Source of the DNA: Hyaloraphidium curvatum
Lineage: Eukaryota; Monoblepharomycota; Hyaloraphidiomycetes; Hyaloraphidiales; Hyaloraphidiaceae
Assembly: GCA_025558095.1 (NCBI GenBank)
Contig: JAIVFI010000023.1
Location: forward strand, 186,001-250,000
DNA length: 64,000 bases
Direction: 5' to 3'
Shown: positions 42,340-56,447 of the stretch, in pieces
Numbering within the stretch: the first letter of the stretch is position 1
Layout of the letters: every line of letters starts with the position of its first letter
Made by a program: the position numbers and the translations under genes
The notes under the pieces: model-generated
Databases searched by the model: none
Seen by the model: the letters and a program-made list of their open reading frames with translations, nothing else
Told to the model about the DNA's origin: nothing

Positions 42340-45300
42340 ATGTCGGGCGGTGCACCGGCGCATGCTGTCATTAACGGCGCCGGGCCCATGGTGGTCGTGA
42401 CCCCGGCGGATCCCGGGGCGGACGGGGGGGCGGATGGAGCCAACTTGAGGCGGTCCATCACCGTCTCCGGATACCGGAGCCATGTCTTTCCGTCCAAGGG
42501 AGAGCAAATGAAAAAAGTCGCGCAGAGCCTCAAGGACAAGGGCTTCATTCCCCCGGAGCTCGTCGACGCGGAAACGAAGTGGTTCTACTCGTCAGTTCCG
42601 CGCGTTCGCCCAGGGGCCTCGAGAGCTCATTCGCGGTCGCTGCGTACCGGACCAAAAGGAATCTGGGCATCGACGACATGTACTTTGAGCTGGAATCGGT
42701 CCAGACCATCAGTGACCACATCCTCGCTCTCTGTGAGACTGGCATGGCTCCGGCACGACCTTGGGACCCTTCTAACGCGACCGGTCCGGAACGCAGACGG
42801 GGCAAAGATCTTCGCCTTCATCCGCTCCGAGCACTCCCTCGAGATCAATCTCGAGAGGGAGACGGAGGAGAACGCGGTCTACATAAACAGCACCAAGCCT
42901 GGGATCAGTAACCCTGCAGGACCGCAGCACGAGCACCGGATCGATGCCAAGTACTTGGACCCCTCCACCCCGGCGCTCGCATATAGGCTGGAGTCGTACC
43001 GCTCTCTCGGGAGCGTCTCCACGACGATAAGCTCCACGCTGCGCTGCTATTTCGTCAAGCGCTGCGACTTTGTCAAGGCCGACCCCACCCCCGAGGAGGC
43101 CGAGCGGATAGAGCTCGTGTCCGATAAGCTGTTTCTGTCCAAGGCGACCGAGAACACCATCGAGATTTACCAGAAGATCATGAAGGAGGTCCTGAGGCGA
43201 GCCGGACCCGTGATCGAAGTGTTTGAGATTCCGGGCTCGCGGGAGAAGCGACTGGTCATTGGATTCAAGTGAGCGGTAGCACCTCCGCCTGCCCGCCTGC
43301 TCGGCTCACGTCAACGAATGCCAGGCAAAAGAGCACGCAGGGCTTCTTCTCCGCCCTTTCCGATCTTTACCACTTCTACGACCTCTACAGCACAAGGAAG
43401 TACGTCGGTTGGTGTCCAGTCGGGTCCGTCCATGTGGTCTTCGCCTAACCTCAGCCCTCAGAGAACTTTAGCAATGGAGTTACCATCATCTGCCTATACC
43501 TCGCGCCGGTTCCGAACTCGAGGGCACCGCCGATCGAAAGCTCCATCTTCCAGGTCATGAAGGAAGCTTCCCTCATCTATTGCGTTCCCACGACGCCTTT
43601 CCAGGGGCTCTTCCAGACGGGCTTGCTCAGCGTGCAGGAGGCGATCTACGCAAACGTTGGATGGATCTTCTGCCAGCACTTTATCAACCGGTTGCTATCC
43701 TTGGGACGGCGCAGCGCATTGTGCTTGCTGACAGACCTGCAGCCTAGGAAACGACTACGCGTCCCTGTCGTCCATCCTCGACGCCAACAACGCCAGCCAC
43801 GCAGAAGTCTTGACAAAGATCAAAAAGAAGCTGCGGTCGGACACCTTCACCCGCGAATACATCCTCGACATCATCAAGCAGTACCCGGAGCTGATCCGCA
43901 TGTTGTATGTTAACTTTGCCGTCACCCACTACATCCAACCGCCGGAGGGCATTATGAGGTAATCTCGTTCTCTTTGCATCGATCGGCGTCTAACCTAACG
44001 TTGGATCCTCCAAAAGGCCGTCTCTATCTTATCAGCGCATCCAGACTGGCACGTCCGACATAAGTTCTTCCCGTCCGAGCTCTGACGTCGTGACTTCCCG
44101 CAGAGCAAGTCCTCACCGACGAGGAGATCCTGGACAAGATCAAGCACGTTGTCTCGAACTCGCACGAGCAGATTGTTCGTGCCGCTCTTCGAGTCGTCGG
44201 GGATTTGCATACGATTGACTCGCTCTTTGCCCCTTGCCAGGTCTTCGAAACGTTCCTTACCTTCAACCGTCACGTGCTGAAAACCAACTTTTACCAGCCC
44301 ACCAAGGTTGCCATCTCCTTCCGTCTCGACCCCTCGTTCCTTCCCTCGACCGAGTACTCCACGCCGCTCTTCGGCATGTTCCTCGTCGTCGGCTCCGAGT
44401 TCCGCGGTTTCCACCTCCGTTTCCGGGACATTGCCCGCGGCGGCATCCGCATCATCAGATCGCGGAATCGGGAAGCGTACTCCATCAACCTGAGGACGCT
44501 TTTCGACGAGAACTACAACCTGGCATTGACCCAGCAGCGGAAGAACAAGGACATCCCCGAAGGAGGGTCCAAAGGCACGATCCTCCTCGACTTTGATGCG
44601 CTGGACCAACCCAAGGTTGCCTTTGAGAAGTACGTCGATGCCGTCCTGGATCTCTTGATCGTCGGAAAATCACCGGGAATCAAGGAGGTGAGAGGGCATC
44701 GCGATGCTGTGCAGCTCAGATACTCAACGCTGTGAAAGAAAATCGTCGATCTGTACGAGAAGCCCGAGATCCTCTTCTTCGGCCCCGACGAAGGCACGGC
44801 CGACTACATGGATTGGGCTGCGCTGCACGCAAAGAAACGGGGTTACAAGACCTGGAAAGCCTTCACGACCGGCAAGAGCCAGCATCTGGGAGGCATCCCT
44901 CACGACACGTACGGCATGACGACCAGATCGGTACATCAGTACGTCCTGGGGATCCTCAGGAAACTCGGCCTCAAGGAAGAGGATGTCACAAAGGCGCAGG
45001 TCAGTTTTTGATCGTCCGGGCGTTGTCCCGGGAATTGACTCGATATGCAGACCGGAGGGCCTGATGGAGATTTGGGGAGCAATGAAATCAAGATCAGCAA
45101 GGACCGCACCATAGGTTGGCTTCGGGAGGCGGGCAAGTTTCCACGAAGCTAGCTGAACATGAGTTCGCAGCCATCGTGGATGGATCGGGCGTCATTTGTG
45201 ATCCTGCGGGGTTGGACAGGGCGGAGCTGCTAAGGCTTGCGGAGAATCGGCAAATGATCAACAACTTCGACGCCAGCAAGCTCGGCCCTCAAGGGTTTCG

Positions 45301-46316
45301 GGTCCTCGTTGACGAGTACATGGTCGAGCTGCCGGATGGAACCGTCGTGGACAACGGCTTGAAGTTCCGGAACGAGGTTGGCAGGAGAGCGCGTTCTGCG
45401 ATGGCCAGTTATTGAGCACCGCGCAGTTCCACCTCAACCCCCTCTGCGCTGCCGATCTCTTTGTCCCGTGCGGCGGTCGGCCCGAGGCGGTCGACCTCAC
45501 AAACTTCCGTCGGCTATTGAATGTTTCCGGGGAGCCGCGATTCAAGTACATCGTCGAAGGCGCGAACCTCTTCTTTACCCAGGTTCGGCAACCGTCGCAG
45601 GAAAGGAGGCGAACGCTCATCGTTTTCGCGTGCGCAACAGGAGGCTCGCCTCCGATTAGAAGCGGCGGGGGTCGTCGTATTCAAGGATGCTTCGGCAAAC
45701 AAGGGGGGAGTGACCTCGAGCAGCCTGGAGGTCCTGGCCGCACTTGCATTCACCGACGAGGACTTCGAGGCCAACATGCAAGTGCACGGCGACAAGGTAC
45801 CGCAATTCTACAAGGATTACGTTGTCGAAGTGCAGAACATCATCGAGCACAATGCCGGTGGGTTCTACCTTTGCGGCGAAGCTCGCGGTTTCCGATTCGT
45901 GGACCGTTACAGCTCTCGAATTCGAGGCCATTTGGCGCGAAGCTGAAAAGACCAAGAAACCGAAATCGGTTCTCTCCGACGAGCTGTCGTACGCAATCGT
46001 CAAGCTGAACGAGGAGTTGCGGAGCACCTCGCTTTGGGGCAACGTTCCCCTTCGGAATGCGGTGCTCAAGGCAGCTCTGCCCAAGCTCTTGCTGAACCAC
46101 CTCGGGCTGGACACGCTGCTCAAGCGAGTACCGGAAGCGTACATGCAGGCGATCTTTGGGGCCTACCTGGCCAGCCGCTTTGGTGAGTCTTGCCTCGACG
46201 AGGTTCACTACCTGGCACTGATCGAAGGCACAGTGTACGAGTTTGGCGTTTCGCCGTCGCAGTTCGCTTTCTTCTCGTACATGACGGCGCTCAAGGACGC
46301 TGCGGAGAGGAACTAG
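42340..46316 (+). CDS. GDH2: NAD-specific glutamate dehydrogenase (GDH2, large fungal type)
   Basis: Catalyses glutamate to 2-oxoglutarate plus ammonium with NAD, the catabolic arm of fungal nitrogen metabolism, in mitochondria or cytosol. Seen: start MSGGAPAHAV at 42340, then VSGYRSHVFPSKGEQMKKVA, LGIDDMYFELESVQTISDH, DLYHFYDLYSTRKYV, a helical N-terminal half and TNFYQPTKVAISFRLDP. The catalytic core is GFHLRFRDIARGGIRII, PEGGSKGTILLDF, LFFGPDEGTADYMDWAA, WKAFTTGKSQHLGGIPHDTYG, ICDPAGLDRAEL and FKYIVEGANLFFTQ. It ends YMTALKDAAERN at 46316. About twelve short introns interrupt it. The product is about 1,040 residues, the normal size of the 115-kDa class rather than the 450-residue NADP enzyme. 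It lies 91 bp after RRP8 on the same strand. Confidence 0.94.
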
Positions 46317-46496
46317 AGGGCCAGGGACGGAAGGGAGGGGCAGGGACGCCAGAGATAGACTCCGCCGCTTTGTTCATAAGGTTACAGATGCAATTGTACA
46401 ACTCGACGCTTCGAATCCCAAACCCTCCCGAAGTCCGATCTCGTGCATGTGTCCAAGGGTATCGTGAATGGCGCAAGGGGCGTCTACGAGAACCCT

Positions 46497-47821
46497 CTAG
46501 AGGCCGAAGACGAAGAACGAGGCAACGGCCAGGAGCACGGCAAGAGCGAAAGCCGGAGCCGCGCGCACGTTGGCGCTCGAGGGGGCAGCGGGCTTGCTCG
46601 TCGTGGTGGTCGTGGTGGTCGGAGCAGGGGCCGCCGTCGAGGAGCGGGAAGCGGCCGCGGTCGAGGTGGCGGCGGGAGCGGCGCTGGTGGCCGGCGCCGG
46701 GGGAAGAACGGGGCCGGAGCCACCCGAGCAGCCTGGCAAGGAGCCATTGTCAGCGCCCATGCTCTTCGCTCGTTCTTGCCCCGGCTAGACTCACTGTCAC
46801 GGTAGGGCTTGGGGTCGTCGAAGCACTTGCCCATGTCCACGGCCTCGTACTTGCGCTCGGCGATCATGCCGAAGATGTCGGGGATGGTGAGGGCGGTGCA
46901 CTGGTAGAGGTCGTGGGCGAGGATGATCCACTTGCCCCAGCCGGCGGGCAGCGACCAGAGAGCGCGGCGGACGATGTTGCTGATCTGGCTGCACGACTGG
47001 ATGTTGCCGTTGTAGGTCGCGTTCCAGTCGAGGGTGTCGACGTTCCAGCGGATGGGGACGTAACCCATGCCCTTGACGACGGCGTCCACGCGGGCGTCAA
47101 CCTGGCCATCGGGGAGCATGATGTCTGCGAGGCCAAGACAACAGTCAGCATGCGGCATGCACCGAAGCAACGGGTGGTAACGTACACTTGGGCACGCGGT
47201 TCGTGAGCTGCTGGATCCTCTGGCACTCGTTGGTGAGCTGGGCAGTGAGCTCGGAGTCGCTGAGGTCCATGGGGTTGACGTTGGTGGCGAGCCCTGTGAA
47301 TCGGTCAGCAGATGCCGCGCCATGCGGGGAAACGATCCGTGAACTCACTCTGGCCGATGAAGTAGCCCTTTTGGGCGGCGACTTGCAGCGGAACGGAGTT
47401 GGCGATGTCGTTCAGGAAGGTGGCGATCGGGAAGAAGTTGACGCTGACGTTCAGGCCGTCAAGCTGCTGCAGAATCGTGGTGGTGTACGGCCTATGCACG
47501 GGCAAGATGCAATCAGCGCTGTATGCGAAATCGGTGCATGTTGCACCCACGAGGGACCCTCCGCGAAGGCGACGGCGACCTGCCCCTGGCTGTTGCACCA
47601 CTGGGGGTAGTCGTTCTGCGGGCTGTTGGGCAGGGGCGCCCGCAGCTTGCGGACCTGCAGCTTCTCGGCGCCGCCAAAGAACATGAAGGCAAACACGCCT
47701 GCGATGCGAAGTCGGCGTGAGTGGCACAGTTGCTTGGACACCCCCGCGGGGTCGGAGTGCCCGGGCCGAACCCACCAACGAAGGCGAAGAAGATGACCGT
47801 GCCGCGGAAAGTGTTGATCAT
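46497..47821 (-). CDS. GPI-anchored polysaccharide-deacetylase-like protein (CE4, probably inactive)
   Basis: CE4 enzymes deacetylate chitin in the fungal wall. Seen: an N-terminal hydrophobic segment MINTFRGTVIFFAFV spliced to VFAFMFFGG, NDYPQWCNSQGQVAVAFAEG and PSPYTTTILQQLDGLNVSVNF. Next come NPMDLSDSELTAQLTNECQR, GQVDARVDAVVKGMGYVPIRW, VDTLDWN and IILAHDLYQCTALTIPDIF, then a Ser/Thr/Ala/Pro stalk and a C-terminal hydrophobic tail ending FFVFGL, typical of GPI attachment. Motifs 4 (DTLDW) and 5 (LAHD) remain, but motif 1 TFDDGP reads AFAEGP, the H-x-x-x-H zinc motif reads ATNVN and RxPYG reads IMLPDGQ. Both catalytic/metal Asp residues and both zinc His are gone, so a binding or structural role is likely. 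A 285-nt intron in the 5' leader is inferred. Confidence 0.82.
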
Positions 47822-48233
47822 CTTTGGTATCGGCAGGCGGAGACGGGGCTGCGCGGCGCAACAGCGGTGTTTGACGGGTGCGATGCGTGCGGGAAGGGGA
47901 TCAGCAACAAACAGTGCGAAGTGCGCGGCGCGGCGCGGCGCCTCCGCGGCGCGGGCACTGCGGCGCAGCGTTGCGCGCGGCGCCGGTCCCCGCGGCGCGG
48001 CCGGCGGGGCGCGGGGGCCGCGGCGGCCGCCCGTCGGGTGGTCCAAACAACGGGTGTCCGAGCGCGCGCCGCGCCGCCGGCCCGCGCCGTGCGGGCGGAC
48101 ACTCACGTATTCGATGTCGACGCCGGTGAGAGTGCGCTGATGGCGGCCGCTGGAGCTGGCGGGTCCGCGGGTCGGCGTGTGATGTGTTGTGATTCGAGGA
48201 TGCGGTGTTGTTTGATCGTGTGAACTTCTTATA
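47822..48233 (-). promoter_or_regulatory. TATA-containing promoter and 5'-leader intron of the CE4-like gene
   Basis: On the minus strand CTATAAGAAG sits at 48234-48225, followed by a CA-rich leader (for example AATCACAACACATCACACGC) typical of strongly expressed genes. GTGAGTGTCC at 48106 is a consensus donor, and the sequence ACCAAAG just before the ATG at 47821 is a usable acceptor, giving a 285-nt intron in the 5' untranslated region. The rest of the 590-bp gap to ARG5,6 holds no recognised gene. Confidence 0.5.
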
Positions 48234-48335
48234 GCGGCCCGAGCGCCAGCCAGCCAGCCCCCGGGCGTAAGGGACCTACCAACTCCGCCGCCCACAAACA
48301 GGAAACAACGCCTCAGCTCACGCGGCTCTACTCTA

Positions 48336-51353
<3,018 letters not shown>

Positions 51354-51371
51354 TCATCACACCAACACGGA

Positions 51372-52614
51372 ATGCCGTTCGGACAGGTAGGACGGCCGTT
51401 CTACAGGCATGCATGCGCTCGACCGTGCTTTCCAGGTCATCATAGGTCCTCCGGGATCGGGGAAGACGACCTACTGTCATGGAATGTCGCAGTTCCTTCA
51501 GCTGACAGGACGGTGCGTCTCTGGCACCGGTTTCAGCCTCTGTCGCAGTTGACTGGTCCGACAGCCAGGTTGCTATCGTGAATCTGGATCCTGCCAACGA
51601 TAACGTGCCGTTGGTTCGAGCTCTGGCGCGCTGGACGTTCGCCGCAGGCTGATGTGGCCACTCGAAGCTACACTGCGGACGTCGACGTCTCTGAGCTCGT
51701 GACGGTGGAGGCAGTGATGGAGGAGTTCGATTTAGGACCCAACGGTGCCATGATTTACTGCATGGAGTATCTGGAGCAGAACCTGGACTGGCTGGGCGAG
51801 AAGCTGGCTCCGTTGCAAGGCTCGTCGCGCCCCGCTGGCGCCCTGGCAATCGGCCTCACGTCTAAGCGGCTGCCAGAAAAGTATCTTTTGTTCGACTGCC
51901 CGGGTCAAGTCGAGCTCTATACCCACCACAACTCGTTGCGGACTGTGATTGAGACGCTCTTGAAGCGTGACTTTCGGGTACGACTTGTCAGTTTCTGGGA
52001 CCTTCCGTCCGCCCTTCTTACCACGACCAAGTTATGCGCAGTGTCATTGGTCGACGCACATCACTGCACGGATCCGGCAAAGTACATCTCCGTTCTCCTT
52101 CTCTCGCTGCAGTCTATGATCCACCTCGAGATGCCGCACGTGAACGTGCTGTCCAAGGTGGACCTCATGGAGTCGTATGGGAAGCTTGGTCCGTGCCGGT
52201 CATTCGCTGAGTGGATTGGCGAGCTCAATGTCACGTCCAGCGTTCAACCTGGAGTACTACACCGAAGTGCAGGACCTCCAACACCTCCTTCCGCTCCTCA
52301 ACGAGGCCTCCTTCACGGGCAGATTCCACAAGCTGAACGAGGCCCTGGTTGAAATGATCGAATCGTTCAACCTCGTCGCCTTCTATACCCTGCAGATCGA
52401 GGACCGATTGTCTGTGTTGAATCTGGCCCGGGCGATAGACAAGGCCAACGGCTACATTTTCGGGGGTCTGGACGAGGCCAACGAGAGCATTTTCGCCACA
52501 GGCATTCGGCCGGGCGCCTTAGATGACGTCTCGAGGGTCCAGGACGTTTACCTTTCCCGGCAAGATGACGACGACGACGCAATATCCACAAACGGATCCG
52601 ATGTGGTCCCATGA
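51372..52614 (+). CDS. GPN2: GPN-loop GTPase 2
   Basis: GPN GTPases form dimers that assemble and import RNA polymerases II and III. Seen: MPFGQ, a 45-nt intron (acceptor tttccag), then [20 protein letters not shown] (P-loop) and, after another intron, IVNLDPAND. Later exons give [20 protein letters not shown] then [18 protein letters not shown], with the eponymous Gly-Pro-Asn loop inside DLGPNG. Next come [37 protein letters not shown] and [12 protein letters not shown]; downstream [37 protein letters not shown] and GYIFGG. It ends in an acidic tail ([15 protein letters not shown]) at 52614. All G-box elements are present. It converges with SFT2, leaving 68 bp. Confidence 0.92.
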
Positions 52615-52682
52615 CCCAGGAAGTGAGTACATTCCATACCTCCCCAACCATGTACATAAGAGGGAAACACGACGGAGATTCG

Positions 52683-53530
52683 TCAAATCGAGGTCGGTAA
52701 AACAGTCCGACCGCCGCCAAACATCCACGAGCACATGCTGATGAAACGTTGAGTCCCGCCAGGGAAATAGCTGAAATTGTACTGCAGCCGCGCGTCAGCC
52801 TTGAAGCGGAAGCACGGACGCAGGCACCGACCCAGAGAAGCGCTCCAATCTGTACCACGATAAAGACGATGGAGAAGATGTAGCTGTGCGCGAAGATGCT
52901 AAAGTACAGGGTCCCGATCAGGCTCCCGAAGTACAGGAGAGAGAAAGGCAAGCGTTCGTAGGAGAAGATGTGCTTCAGGTGCGTCATGGGACCCCGCAGC
53001 ATGGCATAGCTGCTCATTAGCAGGAAGGAGCCCAGAGTGAAGGTGGCCGCGAAGCGCTGAGGCGACAGCACGACGAGAGGGAGCGTAAACAGAGCCTGGA
53101 AGGACGGTGAGCTGACTCCGAGCTGCGAGTGAAACCACTCACGATCATGAGGCAGAAGACGCCTGCGACCGTGCAGAGCCCGAAAGCAACGAAGCGCTGG
53201 AATCGTGAGAGGCCCCACGCGTCTGATAGCCCAATCCAATGAATGCGGCCGAGACAATGTAGAGAGCCAGGGATTAGACTTGAGAACGGAGAACCGGGGC
53301 CTTCAGCTGTGCCTCCCACCAGCGTCGTTATCCTCCCGCCGCGTCGTGAGCCCCGCGCTCTGGAGCGTGCTCTGTGCCCCACTGAGGAGGCCCTGCAGGC
53401 TGTCCTGCGTCGTCTCCCCGGCGCCGCGGAAGAAGTCCCCGATCTTTGCCAAGCCCCCCGTCACGCCGCCGCCCGACTGCGCGGACGAGAAGCCGCGCAG
53501 CGATTCGCGGAACGACGCCTCGCCCTCCAT
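52683..53530 (-). CDS. SFT2: SFT2-type Golgi membrane protein
   Basis: SFT2 is a tetraspan Golgi protein acting in endosome-to-Golgi fusion with syntaxin Sed5. Seen: ATG at 53530, MEGEASFRESLRGFSSAQ, GGLAKIGDFFRGAGETTQDS, a polar linker, then WGLSRFQRFVAFGLCTVAGV with membrane segment 1. After an intron come FTLPLVVLSPQRFAATFTLG (segment 2), LLMSSYAMLRGPMTHLKHIF (segment 3), SYERLPFSLLYFGSLIGTLY and HSYIFSIVFIVVQIGALLW (segment 4). A last intron (donor gtcggt, acceptor ctgcag) joins YNFSYFPGGTQRFISM and a short tail ending PTSI at 52683. The motif GP-x-x-x-LKH-x-F followed by RLPF is characteristic. The N-terminal exon lies opposite the SEC61 beta gene's upstream region. Confidence 0.88.
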
Positions 53531-53801
53531 TGGTGCTAAATGGTCCCGGCGCGCGGGCAAGCGTTGCGTGGCCCCTGGGCGCTCATCACGCGCGCACATC
53601 CGCGCCAACGTCGACACCAGAGCAGTCGAAAATGGTGCGACGGCCGTGCAGCCGACGTGCGCCGCGTGCTCAGTGATGCTTTCTCTGCAGGCGGACAACG
53701 CGCGGCCAGCGTCGCCGCCGGCGGGTTCCAGGGCAGTGAGGCGAGTAGACAGCGCTTGCACGTCGCGCACGCGGCAGGAGCTCATGCGGACCGGACTGCA
53801 G

Positions 53802-54041
53802 GCGGAGACCGGCACCGAAAGCCGCGGGACCTATGCTGGCCGGACGCGGTGGGCAGGGAGCGGGCATCTTCCGCGACGACTCCCCGGGGATCAAAGTGTG
53901 AGGGTCGCCTCGCGCCCAGTCACAGGAGGGCAACGCTGACGGTTGTTCGACACCAGAGACCCCATCGTGGTTCTCGTCTTCAGTCTCGTCTTCATCGCTT
54001 CCGTCTTTGTCCTGCACATAGTCGGCAGAATGTTGAAGTAG
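53802..54041 (+). CDS. SEC61 beta subunit (SBH1 type), C-terminal exons
   Basis: The beta subunit of the ER translocon, a small tail-anchored protein. Seen: a proline/alanine-rich stretch (RPAPKAAGPMLAGRGGQGAG) followed by IFRDDSPGIK, then a 59-nt intron (53898-53956, donor gtgagg, acceptor ccag) that restores VDPIVVLVFSLVFIASVFVL. The protein ends HIVGRMLK with the stop at 54039-54041. The pattern D-D-S-P-G-x-K-V-D-P-x-V-V-L-V plus one C-terminal membrane helix is diagnostic of SEC61 beta. The N-terminal coding exon or exons must lie within 53540-53801; ATGs at 53540, 53631 and 53784 were considered, but I could not settle a phase-compatible splice. It was found only after splicing, because no long open frame covers it. 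Confidence 0.82.
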
Positions 54042-54193
54042 AGGAGACGATTCGCCGCCACCGTTGAAGGGCCATGGTGTTCGGTCGAGGAGCGTGACAA
54101 AGGGTTAATTCACATTCAGACATGTCCAGCAGATCGGGTATCTAGGGTTGTGTGCTCTAGGGACGGTCCACGGTCGCCGGTCGAAGGCCGACT

Positions 54194-56315
54194 TCACAGC
54201 TCCTCCACGAGCGACTTGCTCTTGATGCCGTCTAAGACAAAGGTATTGTTGAGGGGCACATACTGGTGCGTAATGATCTTGATGATTTCCTGGCTCACGA
54301 CCCCACCCATGAACGCTGCGATGTTGTGGAGTTCGGAGGCGCCGGCACGAACGCTGCGGTACAGTCAGCCTTGCCCCACACGATGACGATCCTCACACAC
54401 CATTCGTGAATGTAGTCGTCCGAGATGGCGGCCGCCGAAATCCCCATCTGCTGGGCTGCCGCGACAACCTCCTTTTTGAGCAGCGAGATGTCCGCATCCA
54501 CGTCCTCGTTGTAAATACCTGCCAGAAACGGTTCAGATGACACACCAGCGACAGACGCAGCCGCGGCACGCACCGGGATACCGTTTGTGCGTCTGGTAGA
54601 ACAAGTCGACGGCCCGAAGCAGAGCGTACCAAATCAGGGGGCTTTCGGGATCGCTCAGCTGCGACTCGATCGTCGAGCTCCGAGGGTCGGTCCCGTACTC
54701 GCTCGCCAGCGAACGGTAGCGGATGACCTTGAGGAACGCGCTGTTCTTGCAGAAACGCTCGATCTCGTCCACAGGAACAGCGTCCACGGGCCGTCCGATC
54801 TCCTGGAGCAGCTGCTGCACGCGGCTGACCACACGCTCCGTATCCTCGCGCGCCTTCTGACGGTAGCTGCGGCACGTGAGACCCAGGTTCGAAAGCGAGC
54901 TACCGTGCACCTACATGGTCTGCATCGCGACGTACTTGGCAGTGTCCGCCTTCATGTCCGGCACGACGCCCGGTAGCGGCAGCAGCCCAGCCCCTTCATT
55001 CGCGACGAAGTCCCGCACGGCACGCGCGATGATCCAGAAGTTCGGAGTCTTGGCCATGACCATCAGCGCGCGACGAACGGGAAGCAATCTCGCTGTGGAC
55101 TGACCTGCGGTCCGATCTGGTCACAGGCGGGATCCTTCAGGATCTGCAGCACCGATCCCGGGATGGTGGTTTCCTTGCACGCCCTGAACGATGCCGCGAG
55201 CGCCTCCTCGAAGTTTTCCTCGTCCGGCTCGAGCATGTAGCTCCGAATCAGTTCCTTGAACTGGTTGCGCTCGGCAGACGAGGCAGGAAGCTTTCCTTCG
55301 TGCTGCGAACACCGTAAGCGCTCGGGAGCCGTTGACGGCCGTGGTGGTGCCCACCGCGCTTCGCCACTCCTGCAAGCACTTGATCAGGATCACGGGGAAC
55401 GGAGTATGGGTGTGATCCTTGCTGTCCATGCTCTTGAAGTCGAACTGGTCCACGAAGGCCGCCAGAGCCAGGAACGGACAATCCAAGCGCAGATCCACAA
55501 CGCTATCCGGATGCGGTTCAGGAACTGTGGAAGCGAGCGGTGAGTGCCCAGGGAGTAGGCGTCAGGCACGGTGTGTCACCCACCAACGTGCTCTGGAATA
55601 GCGATCCTGCAGTAACCGACGAAACCGTACGATCGCGCGACAACCAGGGGTATGTGAGCGTCCCAGAGCGTCGCGGCGAGCTTCAGGAGAGGTTGCTGGG
55701 GCAGATCGGTCGCGATGACCAGCGTGAACTGAAGAAAGTAGTCGGGCTTCTGCTCAATCAGGTCCACCGGGTCCTGCAATCGGCTTGTCAGGGGGTGACG
55801 CGCGAGGCCTGCCTGTCCTGACACGTGCCTCTTCGCAGAAAAAGCCCTCCACTTCGCTGTTCATCTCGCACAGGAGCTCCGTCACGCACTTCGAACGCGA
55901 CTTTCCCACGCATTCCGGCGTCAGGAAAAAGTTGTTGCCGACGTCCGCGGGAGTCACGCGAGCGCCATCAAGCACCGTGAAGGCGCCGATTCCTATAGCA
56001 TGGGTGCGGCTGTCAGGCCCGCGCGCCGGTGGGCTCCCCAGGATGTCTGACCCGGCAAAACGAGATTCTTCAGCGTTTCCGTCCCAGTCGCGGTCCCATG
56101 AATAAGGCAGACTTTGGCAGCTTCGAGATTGGCCTGGCCGTGGGCCTGCCACAGCCTGGGGACACGGGGATGGACGCCAGCAGTGAGCGGGACGAAGGAA
56201 CCCGAGCAGGGACACCCACCGAAGTTGCCGGTCGTACCGCTGCGTCTGCACGCGTCGATGCCTTCAGACACGGTCGTGAATGGCGCATCGTGTGTCTAGT
56301 CACCTTCTTGTCCAT
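54194..56315 (-). CDS. ULA1: NEDD8-activating enzyme E1 regulatory subunit (NAE1/ULA1)
   Basis: Pairs with UBA3 to activate NEDD8 for cullin modification. Seen: MDKK at 56315, intron, TQRYDRQLR, intron, [32 protein letters not shown] spliced to [20 protein letters not shown] and [21 protein letters not shown] ThiF/E1-like middle region follows, then [20 protein letters not shown] and [31 protein letters not shown], and the C-terminal [40 protein letters not shown], stopping after LVEEL at 54194. The pseudo-adenylation half lacks the E1 catalytic cysteine, as normal for this subunit. About eight short introns. Start and end are well supported; some middle exon borders are approximate. Confidence 0.9.
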
Positions 56316-56447
56316 CTGGACGCGCTTCGTCAGATCGAGGGTGTGGACTGGAAAAGGTGCGCACAGAAGACGCCGCCTCAAATGCCCCGGCGGGGCCCGC
56401 CATCAACATTAAGGGTATTGCAAGAAACGTAGAGTAACAGATGTAGT

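Noticed and set aside
53205-53939. A 244-codon plus-strand frame overlapping SFT2 and SEC61 beta
   Set aside because: It covers antisense SFT2 codons and then runs out of frame with the SEC61 beta exon; composition is typical of GC-rich shadow frames.
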